From: Temnothorax longispinosus | Taxonomy: Eukaryota; Arthropoda; Insecta; Hymenoptera; Formicidae | Reading direction: 5' to 3' | Assembly: GCF_030848805.1 (NCBI RefSeq) | Contig: NC_092367.1 | Span: forward strand, 9,753,591 to 9,817,590 | Length of the DNA stretch: 64,000 nucleotides | In this document: in pieces, positions 43,766-56,346 of the stretch | How positions within the stretch are numbered: the first letter of the stretch is position 1 | How the letters are laid out: each line of letters starts with the position of its first letter | Notes under the pieces: generated by a model | What the model saw: the letters and a program-made list of their open reading frames with translations, nothing else | What the model was told of the DNA's origin: nothing | The model's database searches: none | Made by a program: the position numbers and the translations under genes

Positions 43766-46700
43766 CTATTGTTTGTTTAATTTCTTCGTTGTTCGGTGGT
43801 ATTGGTATAGGCGCGCTCCTAATCCCGATCTAGCCGCGTCTACGAATATTCCGTATCTCGCGTCTGGCTGGAATAGGTAAAGATCAGGTGCTTCGCGGAA
43901 TGCTTGCTTTATTTGATTGAACGCGCCCTGCCGCTCTCCGGTCCATTCAAATTTCTGTCCTTTTTTTAATAGTTCTTCCAGTGGTTTGGTCATTCTTGCC
44001 ATGTTCTTAATGAATCGCCGGTCCCAATTGACTAGCCCGAGAAATGATTGAATTTGTTTCTTGTTGATGGGGCGTTCAAAGTTTGCGATTGCTGTTCGAG
44101 TTTCTTGGTTTATTTCAGCCTTTATTTCGCTGAATGTGTGTCCCAGAAATTTGATTTGTTCTTTAAGAAATTCACATTTTTCTCGGTTTAGTTTGAATCC
44201 GTATTTTTCTAACTGCGTGAGCACCCAGTTGATATGGAAGAGGTGTTCCTCCAACGTGTCCGACGCTATGAGTACGTCGTCTAAATAGACTAACAGAAAC
44301 TGTTGATCTCCCAGCGCGTTGTCCATTGCACGGGTGAATGATGCTCCGGCGGTTTTTAAGCCGAATGGCATGCGTTGGAACACGTAGGTTTGACCATCGA
44401 AGAAGAATCCGGTGTACTGCTGGGATTCCTCCTCTAGCGGTATCTGCCAGAAGGCATTACTTACGTCCAGGGTTGTAAAGTATTTTTTCTTTCCAATTCT
44501 TCTGAAGACCTCTTCTATCGTTGGCGGTTGCGCGTGATCATTTGACATGTGTCGATTTGTCTCGCGCGCGTCGAGGCATAACCTTATGTCGCCGTTTTTT
44601 TTAATTACTACGACAAGTGGGTTTATGTATTGCGTTGCTTGTTTTTTAATTATGCCTTTGCGTTCTAGATCTTTAATGTATTCTCTGACTCGGCTCATGT
44701 GTATCTCTGGTATCGGGTATGTTTTCCGTTTATATGGTCGAGTTATTTTCATTTCTATTTTGTGCTGGTAGTGGTTTACTCGTCCTATCTCGCCATTGAA
44801 TAATTCAGCGTGCTTGTCGAGAATTTTCTGTAGACTTTCCTCTGCTTCATCACGCCTCATCGCGTTTACTCGTACCGTCGGGGTTATTGTTTTACGGAAT
44901 TTTACATCTATTGAGTCGTCACATGCTAGTACCAGTTTGTATTTGACTAGAAAGTCAATGCCCAATACCATTTCGTAGGCCAGGTTTTCTACAATGAAGA
45001 ATTCGTGTGTGAATTTTTCGTCGCGATATTCAAAGTTGACTCTGACTTTGCTCGATATCACCGATCCTCGTTCGGAGAATGCTCCTTTCAGGGTGAATTT
45101 TTTTATCGGCAATATCTCCATTTGCTCATTCGCGTCACGTAGTTGTTCATAAACGGCTCTTGTCATCGCGGTTACTTGTGCTCCCGTATCGATTAGTGCC
45201 TTAGTCGTACAGCTACCGAATTTCATACGAATCATTGGTACGTCCGGCTGTGTCACGTTCTTCTTTTGCGCATCTTCGATATCTTGGTCTAGGTCATCGA
45301 TGATTTTCCTTGTTCGTATAATGTTGATGGGGTTTTCTTCGCCGTTGATTGCTGCTTTTGTGTCGTCGCCTTTATGTTCTTCGCGCGTTATCGCGCAGCA
45401 CTTTTTCTCGTCCGACTCGTCTTCCGTCGACTCTTCGCTTGTCGATGCGTCGTCGTTTGCGTACTCGGTCTCATGATTCGTGGCTGTGATTGCCGCTAAC
45501 TTTCGTCCGCGGTCTCTCGCCTTTCCATCGTACGCCTTTTTCGCGAATCCTTTCGTTCTGTCTTCGCGTTCCTCGCGTTCACGCGTGTAGCGTGTGACTC
45601 TTGGCTTTGCCGCGCTATCATCACTATCTGGTAATTCGACGATGTCTACGCCACCATCTTTACGTTTCGCCGTGGGTGATTTGGTTTTCCGCCAGGCTGG
45701 CGATTTGTTATACGATGATGTTCCGTTATTTCGGTTCGCCGTGTCCCGCCTGTTGGAATTGTATCGTCCGTTCGCCCGTCGCTGTTCGTTATCGTTACGG
45801 CTTTGTGTCGTTGTCTTTTTGCCATCGTTCGCGTTATCGCGTTGTCTTTGATTCGTATTTGCGGGTTTTTCATTCGCGCGTCGCGCTTCTCCGCGTAGTC
45901 TTCGTGTTTCGCGTTCATTCTCGAGTGTGTCTAACATCGAAATCATTTCGTTAACGTTCCTAACGACCGACGGTCTTAGTTCGCGTGCGATATCGATGTC
46001 AAAATGTTCGCGTATTGTCTGTACGATCTCCTCGTCGCTCATCGGTGGTAGTAACGTTTTTGCCTGTCTGGCTACGTTTAACGCATATTCGGTCATTGTA
46101 CCGTCTACGTTTGGCTTGTATTTTCCGAAATATATCTGTTGCCGGAATCTCATTTGCGCCTGGCAGCCCCAAAATTGTTGGGTAAACATGCGTTTAATTT
46201 CGTAAATGTCGTTTGCGTCTTGTAACTCGTACCATTGGCTTGCTGCGCCTTTCATGCATCTTCCGAAGTAATGCAGTTGCTCGTCTTCTGGTACTCCTTC
46301 GTATCGCGCTAGTCTATCGAATTTTTCTAAAAATCTAATAGGATTTTGTTTATCCGTTTTTCCGCGGTAACTTATTTCATCAAATGGGTTTTTAATCCAC
46401 CCACCGCGTGGCAAACGTGCTTGCATTGGCATCATTTGTAACGCTATATCCCGTCGATTTTGCTCGTCGTCGAATACCCGAGAGTCATATTTGTGTCCGG
46501 CCACCTCTTCGTTTGCCGCTTCGCTCCGGTTGTTATCGACGGACCTCTGGCTTGCGCGGGACCTCGCGTTTATTTGTTCAAGTTGTTCTGTTAATATTTG
46601 TACTTGTCGCGCTAGAAATTGATTTTGTTTTATTATTTCATTTTCGATTGCGTCTGTTCTGTTACGTTCTCTACTTAGGTTTAGTGCTCACGTCGCATCA

Positions 46701-46945
46701 TTTTCCTTTTCGTGCAACGGCTCGTTCACCGTTAACGTTTGCATTGTTTGCTGTTGTTCTTGAACGTCAATATTTTGTTGCTGGTTTGCCATACCGTCGT
46801 TCGTTTCGTTTTTATCGCGTTCCTGTAGATTGGCGTTGGCAATTTTTTGGCGTATTTCTTGTTCCGACAGTGCTATTCCTTTCGATCTAGTTTGCGTTTT
46901 GTCCAATGGAGAGTGCTGCACTTTCGGCATTTCCTCCCCTCGCAC
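43766..46945 (-). CDS. Gypsy Gag-Pol: Gag, protease, reverse transcriptase
   Basis: The frame opens at ATG 46945 and runs to 43766 with one in-frame TGA at 46688-46690, so it is nearly intact. Gag has the typical capsid text (FLEKFDRLARYEGVPEDEQL, GAASQWYELQD) followed by an Arg/Asn-rich basic region without a clear CCHC knuckle. Protease: ALIDTGAQVTAM (D-T-G). RT: LCLDARETNRH, TLDVSNAFWQIPLEEE, PFGLKTAGASFTRAMD and catalytic LVYLDDVLIASD (Y-L-D-D), then the start of RNase H (GIFVDAARSGLGARLY). Gag and Pol share one frame. The frame is lost in RNase H near 43790. Confidence 0.82.
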
Positions 46946-47803
46946 CTTTGATTTTGTTTTCGCTACTCTACTACTATTTCTCCTTTTAGGCCCTATCGTT
47001 ACTGTTATTTCCTATGCTAGCTAAATTTGAAACTTTCTATCGAATTTCCTAAGTCTTTTTAACGGAATTTTGTCCGCGATTCTTCGATCTCCATTTCTTG
47101 TAAGAGTATCAAAATTCTATTTGTGCCTCTATGCGCTTTTCGCGAGAATCTTACCGATTCTATCCGCGTGTCGTTCGAAATCGAGTGGTATCTCGTTTCG
47201 TTTGTTTCATTTATTTTATACTATCGCGATGCTTCGGTTCGCGCAAAACGCTCGTACATCGATTTACGCGATTTAGTTTTTACCGTTTGCTTTCGCTACG
47301 ATTTCGCGTCCTTACGTTGCACGTTGTATTAGCGTTTTCTTCGCGCGTTCTATCCTATTCGCTTTCGCTTATATGTTTCTAACCCTTTTTTGGGGTATTC
47401 GGACTACGCCCTTATGTTTTACTTAGTAGCTTTTATCTTTTCGCTTATCAGATTTGCGTGGACCGTCATACAGTGTTTGACCCGATTGTTTCAATCGCAA
47501 TACTAATTCTCTAGCCTACGATTTCGCGCCTTATAACTGCATGTTGTTGTACGTTCCTGAGACGCGTACAATCTATGACTTTTCGCTTACGGTCGCTATG
47601 CTTTGTTTTTGCGTTTTCGCAATTTTCCTCGATATTAATCGTTTTGCACTCGCTACTACGATTCGGCCTTTGCTCCTATGTCACGGTCGCCATTTAGGAT
47701 TTCTTTACTTGTACTAATTCGGCTTCGAAGATCGCAGATTCTTTCGGGTCGTCGTAGCAACGAATTTCCCGCGATAAATTACTAGGGAATAGACTATTTA
47801 CAC
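46946..47803 (-). other. Leader between the 5' LTR and gag
   Basis: About 860 bp without a convincing coding frame on the minus strand. The bases next to the LTR (GTGTAAATAGTCTATTCCC on the minus strand) do not begin with the usual TGG of a tRNA primer-binding site, so the priming tRNA is unclear. Confidence 0.55.
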
Positions 47804-50376
47804 TGTAACCGGACGGAGGGGTTTTACCGACACACTCTGGGTGAGATTCGTTATCATCGGTCGCCACTCGATTTTATTCACGAGAAATCGAGAAAGATTT
47901 ATTTATTGTGCACTGACCCTTCGCTGGACCTCGCTATGTCCCTCTTTTCCTGCTTTTAGCCCGCCCGCTAGGATTGTGGACCCTCGCTGGACCTTGCTTT
48001 GTGGACCGTCTCTGGGACCGCAGTAGCGTACCACCGGATTCGTCGCCCCTCTGGACCTTCGCTGGACCGCGTCTGGATCGTCCTTCGCTGGGTCGGGTAG
48101 CTCCGACAGGTAGGGATTACGGGAACGGGTGAGTCTTTCGCGTAGTGAGTCAGGCAAATGATTATGATCGTAAGTTATAGAGAGTTAATTAAACAATTTA
48201 TTCTTCCCGTTTCTTTACAGGTATCGTTTTCTCCCGGACTTGGACTTTTGCCGCCCGCGTACAAACGTGAGTATAATTCGTGTCCCTATCAGACTTTACA
48301 ATTCTCTTTCACGCCCGTGTTCTCTGATATCGCGAAACGGAGTCCCTGTCCTCTGGCTTTTCCGCCTTTTTATAGTCGAGCTCGTTTCCCTACTCTTGCC
48401 CTGGCCCCGGCCAGCTATCACGTACCCGCCGCATGGGGCCTTTGTATTATCGTTGTTTCGGCTCTCGCTCGCTTCCGCGTTCCAATTGTTATTGCTCGCA
48501 CCTGTTCTCCCATGTACAATAGATTCGGTGTACATTCCTCGGTTTTTCGGTGTTTTCGACGTTTGCCTATTGAAATCGCTCGCACCTGCTCCCCTGCGTA
48601 CAATAGATTCGATGTACATTCCTTAGTTTTTCGGTGTTTTCGCCGTTCGCGAATTCGCATAGAAGCACGTACGCTTTCTCGAAGTTTCTCGTCTCGTCGT
48701 TTTCACGAATGTTCCATTTGGTTCTACCCGAAGTTTCGTTTCCTCCCCTATTGCAATTTTATTTCGGACATTCTTTCGTCGTTCCAAATATTGTTTCATT
48801 ATGGAAACGGAACTTCGCGTTTACAATCTTGGAGCGTTTCGCTATCACCCGTGGTGATGTTTTGGTGACGCCCTCCGCACACCTGGGCACACCGTTCTGC
48901 TCATCGCATGTCGACGGCCCGTCACTGTTGTCCTTTCTTTGACCCATTGGGCCACTTTATCTTGCGATATCCCGCGGGAAGCGTCCGGTTCAAGATCCCG
49001 CGACCCGGTGTTCGGATAACGTCGCGGGTGGTACCGTCGTACCTTTTAGGTCCCCCTGAACCCTAATCCATCGTCGCTTCTCGCGGCGGGGTTTGGGTTC
49101 GCGATTTTGCAATCCCGTCGCTCAACTGCTCTGGAGTTCGTTTTGTCGCTCTCACGGGATCCGTACGCGCGCCGTTCTATCGAAAAACTCGACTGATACA
49201 TCTCGGGTTCAATTGTTGGTACCCGCCAACTGATCGCGCCCTTGCGCAGGACATCACCCTTCCTTCGTCGCCCTTCGCGCCATGGGATGTGTCTCGGTCC
49301 GCCCGTATCGGCCGTTTGTATTTTCGCTATCCGGGTGATCAGTCGAGTTTATCGTTTTTGAGACACCCTATATTGTCCGCGACTTCGCGCGCCGCGTAGG
49401 GTTTGCTTCGCCGCTTTTCGTGTGGGCCGGCCTTTAAGCCTAATTGACTCGTAAGCTAAAGTACGGTTGACCTAACCGAGTTCGCCACTCACTCGCGACA
49501 CTCGAGTCCGCGTAATCCGTCTCGTTTTATATTCAAAGAGAATGAACCTTTGTACACCGAATAAACAGTTTTTGCCGCGGAATTACCAAATTACATGCGT
49601 TTCATCTTAACTTGTATTAATGGTACCGCACTTGCTACCATTATGCGTAAACGTACCGCACGCACAAAAAAACGGAAAGGAAAAGAAACGAAACTTAAAC
49701 TTGATTTCTATATCGGAAAATAAACATTGACTCGCGTAATATAGCTAATTGATAAACTAATAAACGAATAGTTTCTAAGAATCTAAGCATCTTATAATCC
49801 TAAATCGAAAAATTTTCACTGACTCAATACAAAATAATCACGTGTTAAAGAACATTGATTAACATACGTTATAAGTTCTATAATTTGCATTATACAGCAA
49901 AGTAAATGACTTGTACTACAAAGAAAATAAATTTTATAATTTGTCCTTTTAAGAAAATTAAATTTTATCATTTGTACTTTAAAGAAATTAAATTTTATAA
50001 TTTGTACTTTAACGGAAATCAAATCATAGAACATATGTCAATGAATATTTTCATTAGAGTTATTAATTACGAACTAACTATTCTATATCGAACTTAACGC
50101 TAATTTGCAAACAAAACTTACTGCTACTAAATGCTTTTATTTCGGAAAAGGAAAACATGGTTGCCTGTCGCTTCGCTTCTCGCGCGCCTTCGGCCGCTGC
50201 CCGCTCGGTGGACTCACCGCCCTCTTCCATGCTCGCCGCGAGGCCTCTTGTCGCCGCCCGCTTCTTGGTCGCCTTCCTGGCCTTTATCAACGGCTTGTCG
50301 AGTATCACGTCTTTCGTGATCACCGGCTGCTGTCGCTGCTCCGTCGGGGCTGCTCCGAGCGCAGCTGACGGCTGCA
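47804..50376 (-). repeat. 5' LTR of the Gypsy element
   Basis: 2573 bp, matching the 3' LTR and, inverted, the solo LTR at 50455-53029. The promoter was not located. A conserved segment with T-rich tracts and GTTTCTTTACAG (about 48210-48221 on the + strand) may be a cryptic splice acceptor for antisense transcripts. Confidence 0.85.
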
Positions 50377-50384
50377 CGGTCACA

Positions 50385-50454
50385 TCGTCAACGAGGTGCT
50401 GAACGCTGGTAAAGAAGACATCTGGATTACCGACAGCGGGGCATCGGCGCATAT
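50385..50454 (+). pseudogene. Copia protease fragment
   Basis: Encodes DIWITDSGASAHI; the D-S-G triad is the aspartic protease active site of Copia. The frame breaks at the solo LTR inserted after GCGCATAT, and the following residues (RREWLTDY) are found beyond it at 53043. Confidence 0.7.
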
Positions 50455-53029
50455 TGCAGCCGTCAGCTGCGTTCGGAGCAGCCCCGATAGAGCAGCGACA
50501 GCAGCCAGTCATCACGGACAACATGATATTTGCCAAGTCGTTGATAAAGGCCAGGAAGGCGTCCAAGAAGCAAGCTGAGGCGGTGAGAAGAGGCCTCGCG
50601 GCGATTCAGGAAGAGGGCGGTGAGTCCACCGAGCGGGCAGTGGTCGACGGCGCGCGAGAAGTGAGGCGCCAGACACCCCTGTAAAAAAAATTATTATTAA
50701 TAAAGATAAAAATTAGATTTATTTCCCAGCGACAATTTTCTTTTGCAAATTAGCATTATATATTTTGTTTTTTATACAGAGACGCAAGTTTCTTAATGTT
50801 TGGTTTGTAATTCTTAATAACCCCAATGATGTATTATTTTATATTACGCGAGTTAAAGTTTATTTGGCGTTAACAATTGGGGTGTAGCGTTAGAAATAGT
50901 TTCCATTGTCAAAATTGACAGCGCGAGCGACGCGATATTATTAATTTTCGTTTTTTATTTCTTTTCTTTTTTCTTTGTGCGTGCGGTACGCTCACGAGTA
51001 ATGGTAGCAAATACAATACCATTAATACAATTCCTTTTATTTAAATGCATTTAATTTTGTTAATTTCGCGGCAAAGGCGAGTTATTTGGTCTACAAAAGT
51101 TTATTTTCTTTGGTTGGTAAACAACAAAAAGATACGGATTACGCGGGTTCAAGTATCGCGAACAAGTGACGAAATTAGTCATGTCAACCGTACCTTAGGT
51201 TACAAACCAGTAAAGCTAAAGGCCGGCCCACACGGAAAAGCGGCGCTAGAAGGAGAGGCGCGAGCGCGAAACGCGATATAAAAGCGTCCTGAAAAGATTC
51301 AAGCGCGCGAGTTAAAGGCCGAGCCGCGATAAGAGAATTAAATATTATCGAAACGATCGGTACTTTTCTTCGACTGTTCCCCTATGGCGAGTGGGACACG
51401 TAATTAAATATCAGAAGATACGGCGGACTAAAGTAGACGCGGGGCACCAAGTTAGCGATTCGGCGGCGTCCGATTTATAAGACAAAAATAATGTAAAGGG
51501 TGTTCCGAAAGTCGTAAACTCGATTGATCGTCCGGATTGCGGCAACGCAAACGACCGACACGGGCGGACCGAGACACAGTTCGCAGCGTAACAGGCATCG
51601 GAAAAGGGGTGACGTCCTACATAATGGCGCGGTTAATTAGCGGATGTCAATGAATTGAACCCGAAACGTATCGAACGAGTTTTCGACAGGATGGCGCGCG
51701 TGCGAGTCCCGTGAGAGCAACGACACAAACTCCAGGGCGATGGAGTCGCTGGATCGCAAAATCGCGAACCCAAACCCCGCCGCGAGAAGCGACGATGGAT
51801 TGGGGTTCAGGGAGACGCGAAAGGTACAGCGGTACCACCCGCGATGCTATCCGATCACCAGGTCGCGAGATCTCGAACCGGGCAATTTCCGCGAAAGGTC
51901 ACGATAAAAAGTGGCTCAACGGATCAGGAAAACGACGGCATAGAAGGCCCGCCGACGTACAATAAACGGAACGGCAAAACGCGAACTGGAAGTCGCGAAC
52001 AATCCTAAACGACCCAGGTGCGCGGAGGGCGTCCCCCAAAAAAACATCACCATGCGTGCTGACGAAACGCTTCAATAATGTAAACGCGAAGTTCCTTTTC
52101 CATAATGAAACAATATTTGGAACGACGGAAAAATGTCCGAAATAAAATCGTAATAGGGGAGGAAACGAAACTTCGGGTAGAAGCAAATGGAATATTTGTG
52201 AAAGCGGCGAGACGAGAATGTTCGAGAAAGCGTACGTGCTTCTATGCAAATTCGCAAACGTCGAAAACACCTAAAAACTAAGGAATGTACACCGAATCTA
52301 TTGTACGCAGGGAAACATGTGCAAGCGATTACAATTGGAACGCGGAAGCTAGCGAGAGTCAAGACAACGAGAGTACAAAGGCCACATGCGACGGGTACGT
52401 GATAATTGGCCGGGCCAGGGCAAGAGTAGGGAAACAAGCTCGATTATAAAAGAGCAGCAGAGCCGGAGGATAGGGAGACTCCGCTTCGCGATATTAGAGA
52501 CTACGGTCAACGAAGATAATTGTACAGTCTATTCACCATTAGCGACACGAATTATACTCACGTTTGTACGCGGGCGGCAAAACTCCAAGTACGGGAGGAA
52601 CCGATCGTAGCACCTGTAAAGAAAACGGGCAGAATAAATTGTCTAATTACCTACCATAACTTACAATCAAAATTATTTGCACGATTTCCCACGCGAAAGA
52701 CTTACCTGTTCCCGTAATTTCTACCTGTCGGTGTTACCCGACCCAGCGAAGGGCGATCCAGAGGCGGTCCAGCGAAGGTCCAGAGGGGCGACGAATCCAG
52801 CGGTACGCTACTGCAGTCCCAGAGACGGTCCACAAAGCGAGGTCCAGCGATGATCCACAGTTCCAGCGGGCGGGTTTGAAGCAAGAAAGGAGGAAAGTAG
52901 CGAGGTCCAGCGAAGGGTCAGTGCATGATAATTAACTCTTTCTCGATTTCTCGTGATTAAATCGAGTGGCGACCGATGATAACAAATCTAATGCAGAGTG
53001 TGTCAGTAACAACCCTCCGTCCGGTCACA
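50455..53029 (+). mobile_element. Solo Gypsy LTR (2575 bp) inside Copia, TSD ATAT
   Basis: Begins TGCAGCCGTCAGCTGCG and ends CCGTCCGGTCACA, the family LTR in the orientation opposite to the adjacent full-length copy. ATAT is present on both sides (50451-50454, 53030-53033). It is clearly more diverged than the two LTRs of the full-length element, so it is older, or from another subfamily. Confidence 0.85.
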
Positions 53030-53033
53030 ATAT

Positions 53034-53316
53034 CACACATTAGACGCGAGTGGTTGACGGACTATATCAACGAGTGCTAGACGGCGGAACGATATCGCTG
53101 GGAGACAATAAAGAGGACGTTATTTATGTTTCTGAGATGAAAAAGAATCTTTTTTCGGTTGGAGTGTGCACGTCGCGGGGTTACGAGGTGATTCTCCGGG
53201 AAAATTACGTACGAATAAGTGACGGCGACAAAGTGCTCGCGTCTGGCGTAAAACAAGAGAACGAAATCTACAGAATGCTGTTCAGAGTAAAACGTGCAAA
53301 TGCCGGCGAGGCCGGA
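53034..53316 (+). pseudogene. Copia GAG-pre-integrase fragment
   Basis: Encodes TISLGDNKEDVIYVSEMKKN followed by LFSVGVCTSRGYEVIL, typical of the Copia region between protease and integrase. About 20 residues usually found between GDNKE and DVIYV are missing. It ends at the DNA transposon inserted at about 53317. Confidence 0.7.
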
Positions 53317-53344
53317 GTGGGCCGAGAAACTAGAAAAAGTGGCC

Positions 53345-53822
53345 AAAATACTAGAAATGTTCCAATTATTATAAAATATGATAGTTCAAGGTTTTTGGAG
53401 TTGCTGAACTCGAATCCGTACTCAAAATTGAGAAATTCAAAATGGCGGATCCAATATGGCGGACAAAATTGCTAAAAATGCTCCGATTGTGTAGCAATTT
53501 GATACTAAAAGGTTTTCGAGGTTGCTGAATTCGAATCCGTACTCAAAATTCAGAAATTCAAAATGGCGGATTTAATATGGCGGACAAAATTGCTAAAAAT
53601 GCTCCGACTGTGTAGCAATTTGATACTAAAAGGTTTTCGAGGTTGCTGAATTCGAATCCGTACTAAAAATTCAGAAATTCAAAATGGCGGATCCAATATG
53701 GCGGACGAAATTGCTAAAAATGCTCCGATTGTGTAGCAATTTGATACTAAAAGGTTTTCGAGGTTGCTGAATTCAAATCCGTACTCAAAATTCAGAAATT
53801 CAAAATGGCGGATCCAATATAG
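53345..53822. repeat. 120-bp tandem repeat near the transposon end
   Basis: About four units with TTTTCGAGGTTGCTGAATTC and TTCAAAATGGCGGATCCAAT; the units differ by a few bases. They lie directly inside the left TIR and have no counterpart at the right end. Confidence 0.9.
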
Positions 53823-53954
53823 TATCTACACAATAAAATGATATGATTATGTAATTAAAACGCCTGCAGTTTGCTTACAAAATCTGTAGTTTCCGGGGCC
53901 TACCACGAGGAGGTTACAGTGCGATTTCAGACCCCTTAATTACCGTATCAGTAA

Positions 53955-54085
53955 TTCGGGTGCTTTATTAAAATGAGTCCCCTCGCCTCTCATTGTATTC
54001 GAGGTGCTTTGTTAAAGTGAGTCCCCTCGCCTGTCACTGTATTCGGGGTGCTTTCTGAGTGAGTCCCCTCGCCTCTCACGTTATT
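53955..54085. repeat. Short tandem repeat (about 57 bp unit)
   Basis: Three copies of a unit containing GGTGCTTT and GAGTCCCCTCGCCTCTCA, between the 120-bp repeats and the transposase 3' end. Confidence 0.85.
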
Positions 54086-54117
54086 TAAAAAAACCTTCAG
54101 AAATTAATGATCTGAAA

Positions 54118-55640
54118 TTAATCTTCGTCCGACAGTTCTACGTCGCTGAACAAGAGTGTTTCTTCAAGATCAGACGAGACCTCATCGTTGGCCTCGTCCT
54201 CAACGTGATAGCTTGAAATTGTATTTGCTTCAGGTATCGCGAATAATTCTGTCACTTCAGAAGGAAAGGACAGTCTCGTTCTCTTTTGAATTCTTCTCTG
54301 AAGACCCACTGTCGATATAATTGGAGGTGTCCATCGCTCTATAGAAAATGTCTTCTAAGTTTGATTTACGACTGTGCTTTCTGCTATGACGTTCCCTGTA
54401 CTTTTTATAATCTTTATTTCTGGCCTCCGATGCCTCCTCACCAAGCATTCCCACAGGAAGCATACAAAAGTTTATGATTTCAGGAGCATGGATTAGGATT
54501 TTATGCAGTGTCGAAGGCATAGAATACCAAGAGTAGTGAGCGACATAAATCTGAGCTGTAAATGTGCACAGTGTGTCAAAACGAACAGGATTAATTGGAA
54601 ATTCGCAGGAAAGGGCAATTAAAATTATCTTGAAGTTACGCACTAACTGACGGTCCAACCCAAGATAATTGGCAAAAGAATCGGGATCTTCAAAAGCTCG
54701 ACGTGCCGTGTTTCCGTCATTGGTAGTGCCACTACCTCCTGCTTTTGGTTTGTCTACTCTTAATCCTAACTTTTCCCAAAGAATCGTCTGAATTTCTTGT
54801 TTTCGTCTTGCAAACTCAGCTTTGTCACTTTTACTTCTCATCTGCCACTTTTTTATGTTGATTCGGTATGCTATATGCAGACAACACTCGAGAAGTCGTA
54901 TCCAAGCATGCAGAGGGCTAATTCCATATTGGAGTGATTTTGGATCAGGTAAAAATAAGCCTTTTAACCGATTGGAAAGGTCGTTGAATTTGTTCGGCAT
55001 TGCGTGACATATTGGGCAAGTCTGCATCGATTTGGTAATTCCCGTAATGATATTGAGAACTTTTCCGTCTATTAGAGTTAAATGTAACGAAAAATGTACC
55101 CGTATACGATAATCATTCAAGCTAATTTCAAAAATCCTTAGTTGATTTATCTGATCTTCTATCAGTTGCTTTTGTCTCATGATTACATCGCTGGATTCTT
55201 TGACATATTCTAACTTCAGTGGACGACAAAACCTGGCAGACTGGGTCGATCGATTATTCCAGAATATGATGCCAGTAGAAGATGATAATCGCAGAGGAAT
55301 GAGAGTAGTAACGAACAAATTTTCATCATTAACAGCTTCTGCTTGTTCGTTTTGATATTGCTGTTTATAAGCTGAATGACCAGAACTCCCGTCGAATCCC
55401 CAGGAACAAATAAAGACGACATCAAGATCAGTGTTGTTCATACTTTGATGTATAACTTCTTCTTGCAAGTTCACGATTCGCTGTACAGTATGATTAAGTA
55501 GTGATTGAAGAGGAACTTCAGCTATAGTTTCGCTGATCATAACTACTTCTTTCGGTGGTCTGCACTGTGCTTTAGCTCCTCGAACGTCATTATACGGTGG
55601 CCAAATGTCTGCTCCGCATAACCTTGCTTCTAAACGCATA
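54118..55640 (-). pseudogene. RAG1-like transposase candidate, C-terminal two thirds
   Basis: A 460-codon frame (55639-54257); its continuation in an overlapping frame to 54118 adds an acidic tail (SSDLEETLLFSDVELSDED). Blocks in order: CSWGFDGSSGHSAYKQQ, FVTTLIPLRL, ARFCRPLKLEYVKES, LIDGKVLN, a CPIC pair, YGISPLHAWIRLLE, VDKPKAGGSGTTNDGNTARR, HKILIHAPEII, GEEASEARNKDYKKYRERHS and NLEDIFYRAMDTSNYI. The last two blocks line up with the RAG1 C-terminal catalytic region (E-S-G-N-K and E-D-V motifs), and the first with its D-G motif. It is therefore a RAG1/CMC-type DDE transposase by inference. The N-terminal third lies beyond a nested insertion (56347-56952). Confidence 0.5.
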
Positions 55641-56346
55641 CACAGAAAGAAATGTTTCTTTAGATTTAATAAATTTTCTTAAATCTAAAGAAATTTATGC
55701 ATTGGAATAGTCCAACCGAATCAGTGTTTAAACTACAAAATGCAATTGTTTGATTTTTCAAAGAATATATATCTTTGTCTTAAATAAAAAAATTGTTTGA
55801 AACGAAAAACATATTCTCTATTGCTTTAATAATACTATTGTTTTATTTAAATATCAATGTTTTATAAAAAATGTCTTAAACATTTATTTATTATTTTTTT
55901 ATTTATATATGATATATGTAGTAGTCGGTTGACTGCTACGTATATAAATAAATAAATAATAAATAATTGTCATATTTCCATCACTCGAGTGACCGGTGTG
56001 ATATTAGATTCCAATGATGTGTACAACTGCGAGTGATAGACGCTTTTACTGTGGGGCCTTGGCCTTATATACGGTCTCTGGTCGAATTTGACTTACGAGT
56101 TTAGCAGCCGCCTAGCGGTGAAAACGCTAATTACATTTATTGTAACCAAAGAAACTGTTTTTTCATCGAAACATATTCTTTCAAACAATCGTGTTTTTTC
56201 TATTAAACAATATGATTTAATGTAATAAAACTACAAAATTTCTATTCAACAAAATAATGTTTTAAGTAAAGTAAATTTGTTTCTATGAAATAAATATAAT
56301 CCAAACAAATGGAAATAACGAATGTAAAGAAATATTTCTCTCTGTG
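55641..56346. mobile_element. CACAG-ended element inside the transposase gene
   Basis: Ends CACAGAAAGAAATGTTTCTTT (left) and AAAGAAATATTTCTCTCTGTG (right) are inverted repeats. The 706-bp insert separates the two halves of the transposase frame. No coding content; an inner palindrome is centred near 55930. A clear target duplication was not found. Confidence 0.65.

Larger units (their letters stand above)
37042..50376 (-). mobile_element. Nearly full-length Ty3/Gypsy retrotransposon with long LTRs
   Basis: Two LTRs in direct orientation (37042-39890 and 47804-50376) enclose a minus-strand Gag-Pol region. On the minus strand the LTRs begin TGCAGCC and end GGT(C/T)ACA. Pol order PR-RT-RNase H-IN is that of Ty3/Gypsy. 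A purine-rich tract GACGGGGAGAT directly precedes the 3' LTR. Flanks are TGGT (37038-37041) and CGGT (50377-50380), only 3 of 4 bases alike. The two LTRs look very similar, implying a fairly recent insertion. A third LTR of the family is the solo copy at 50455-53029. Confidence 0.85.
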
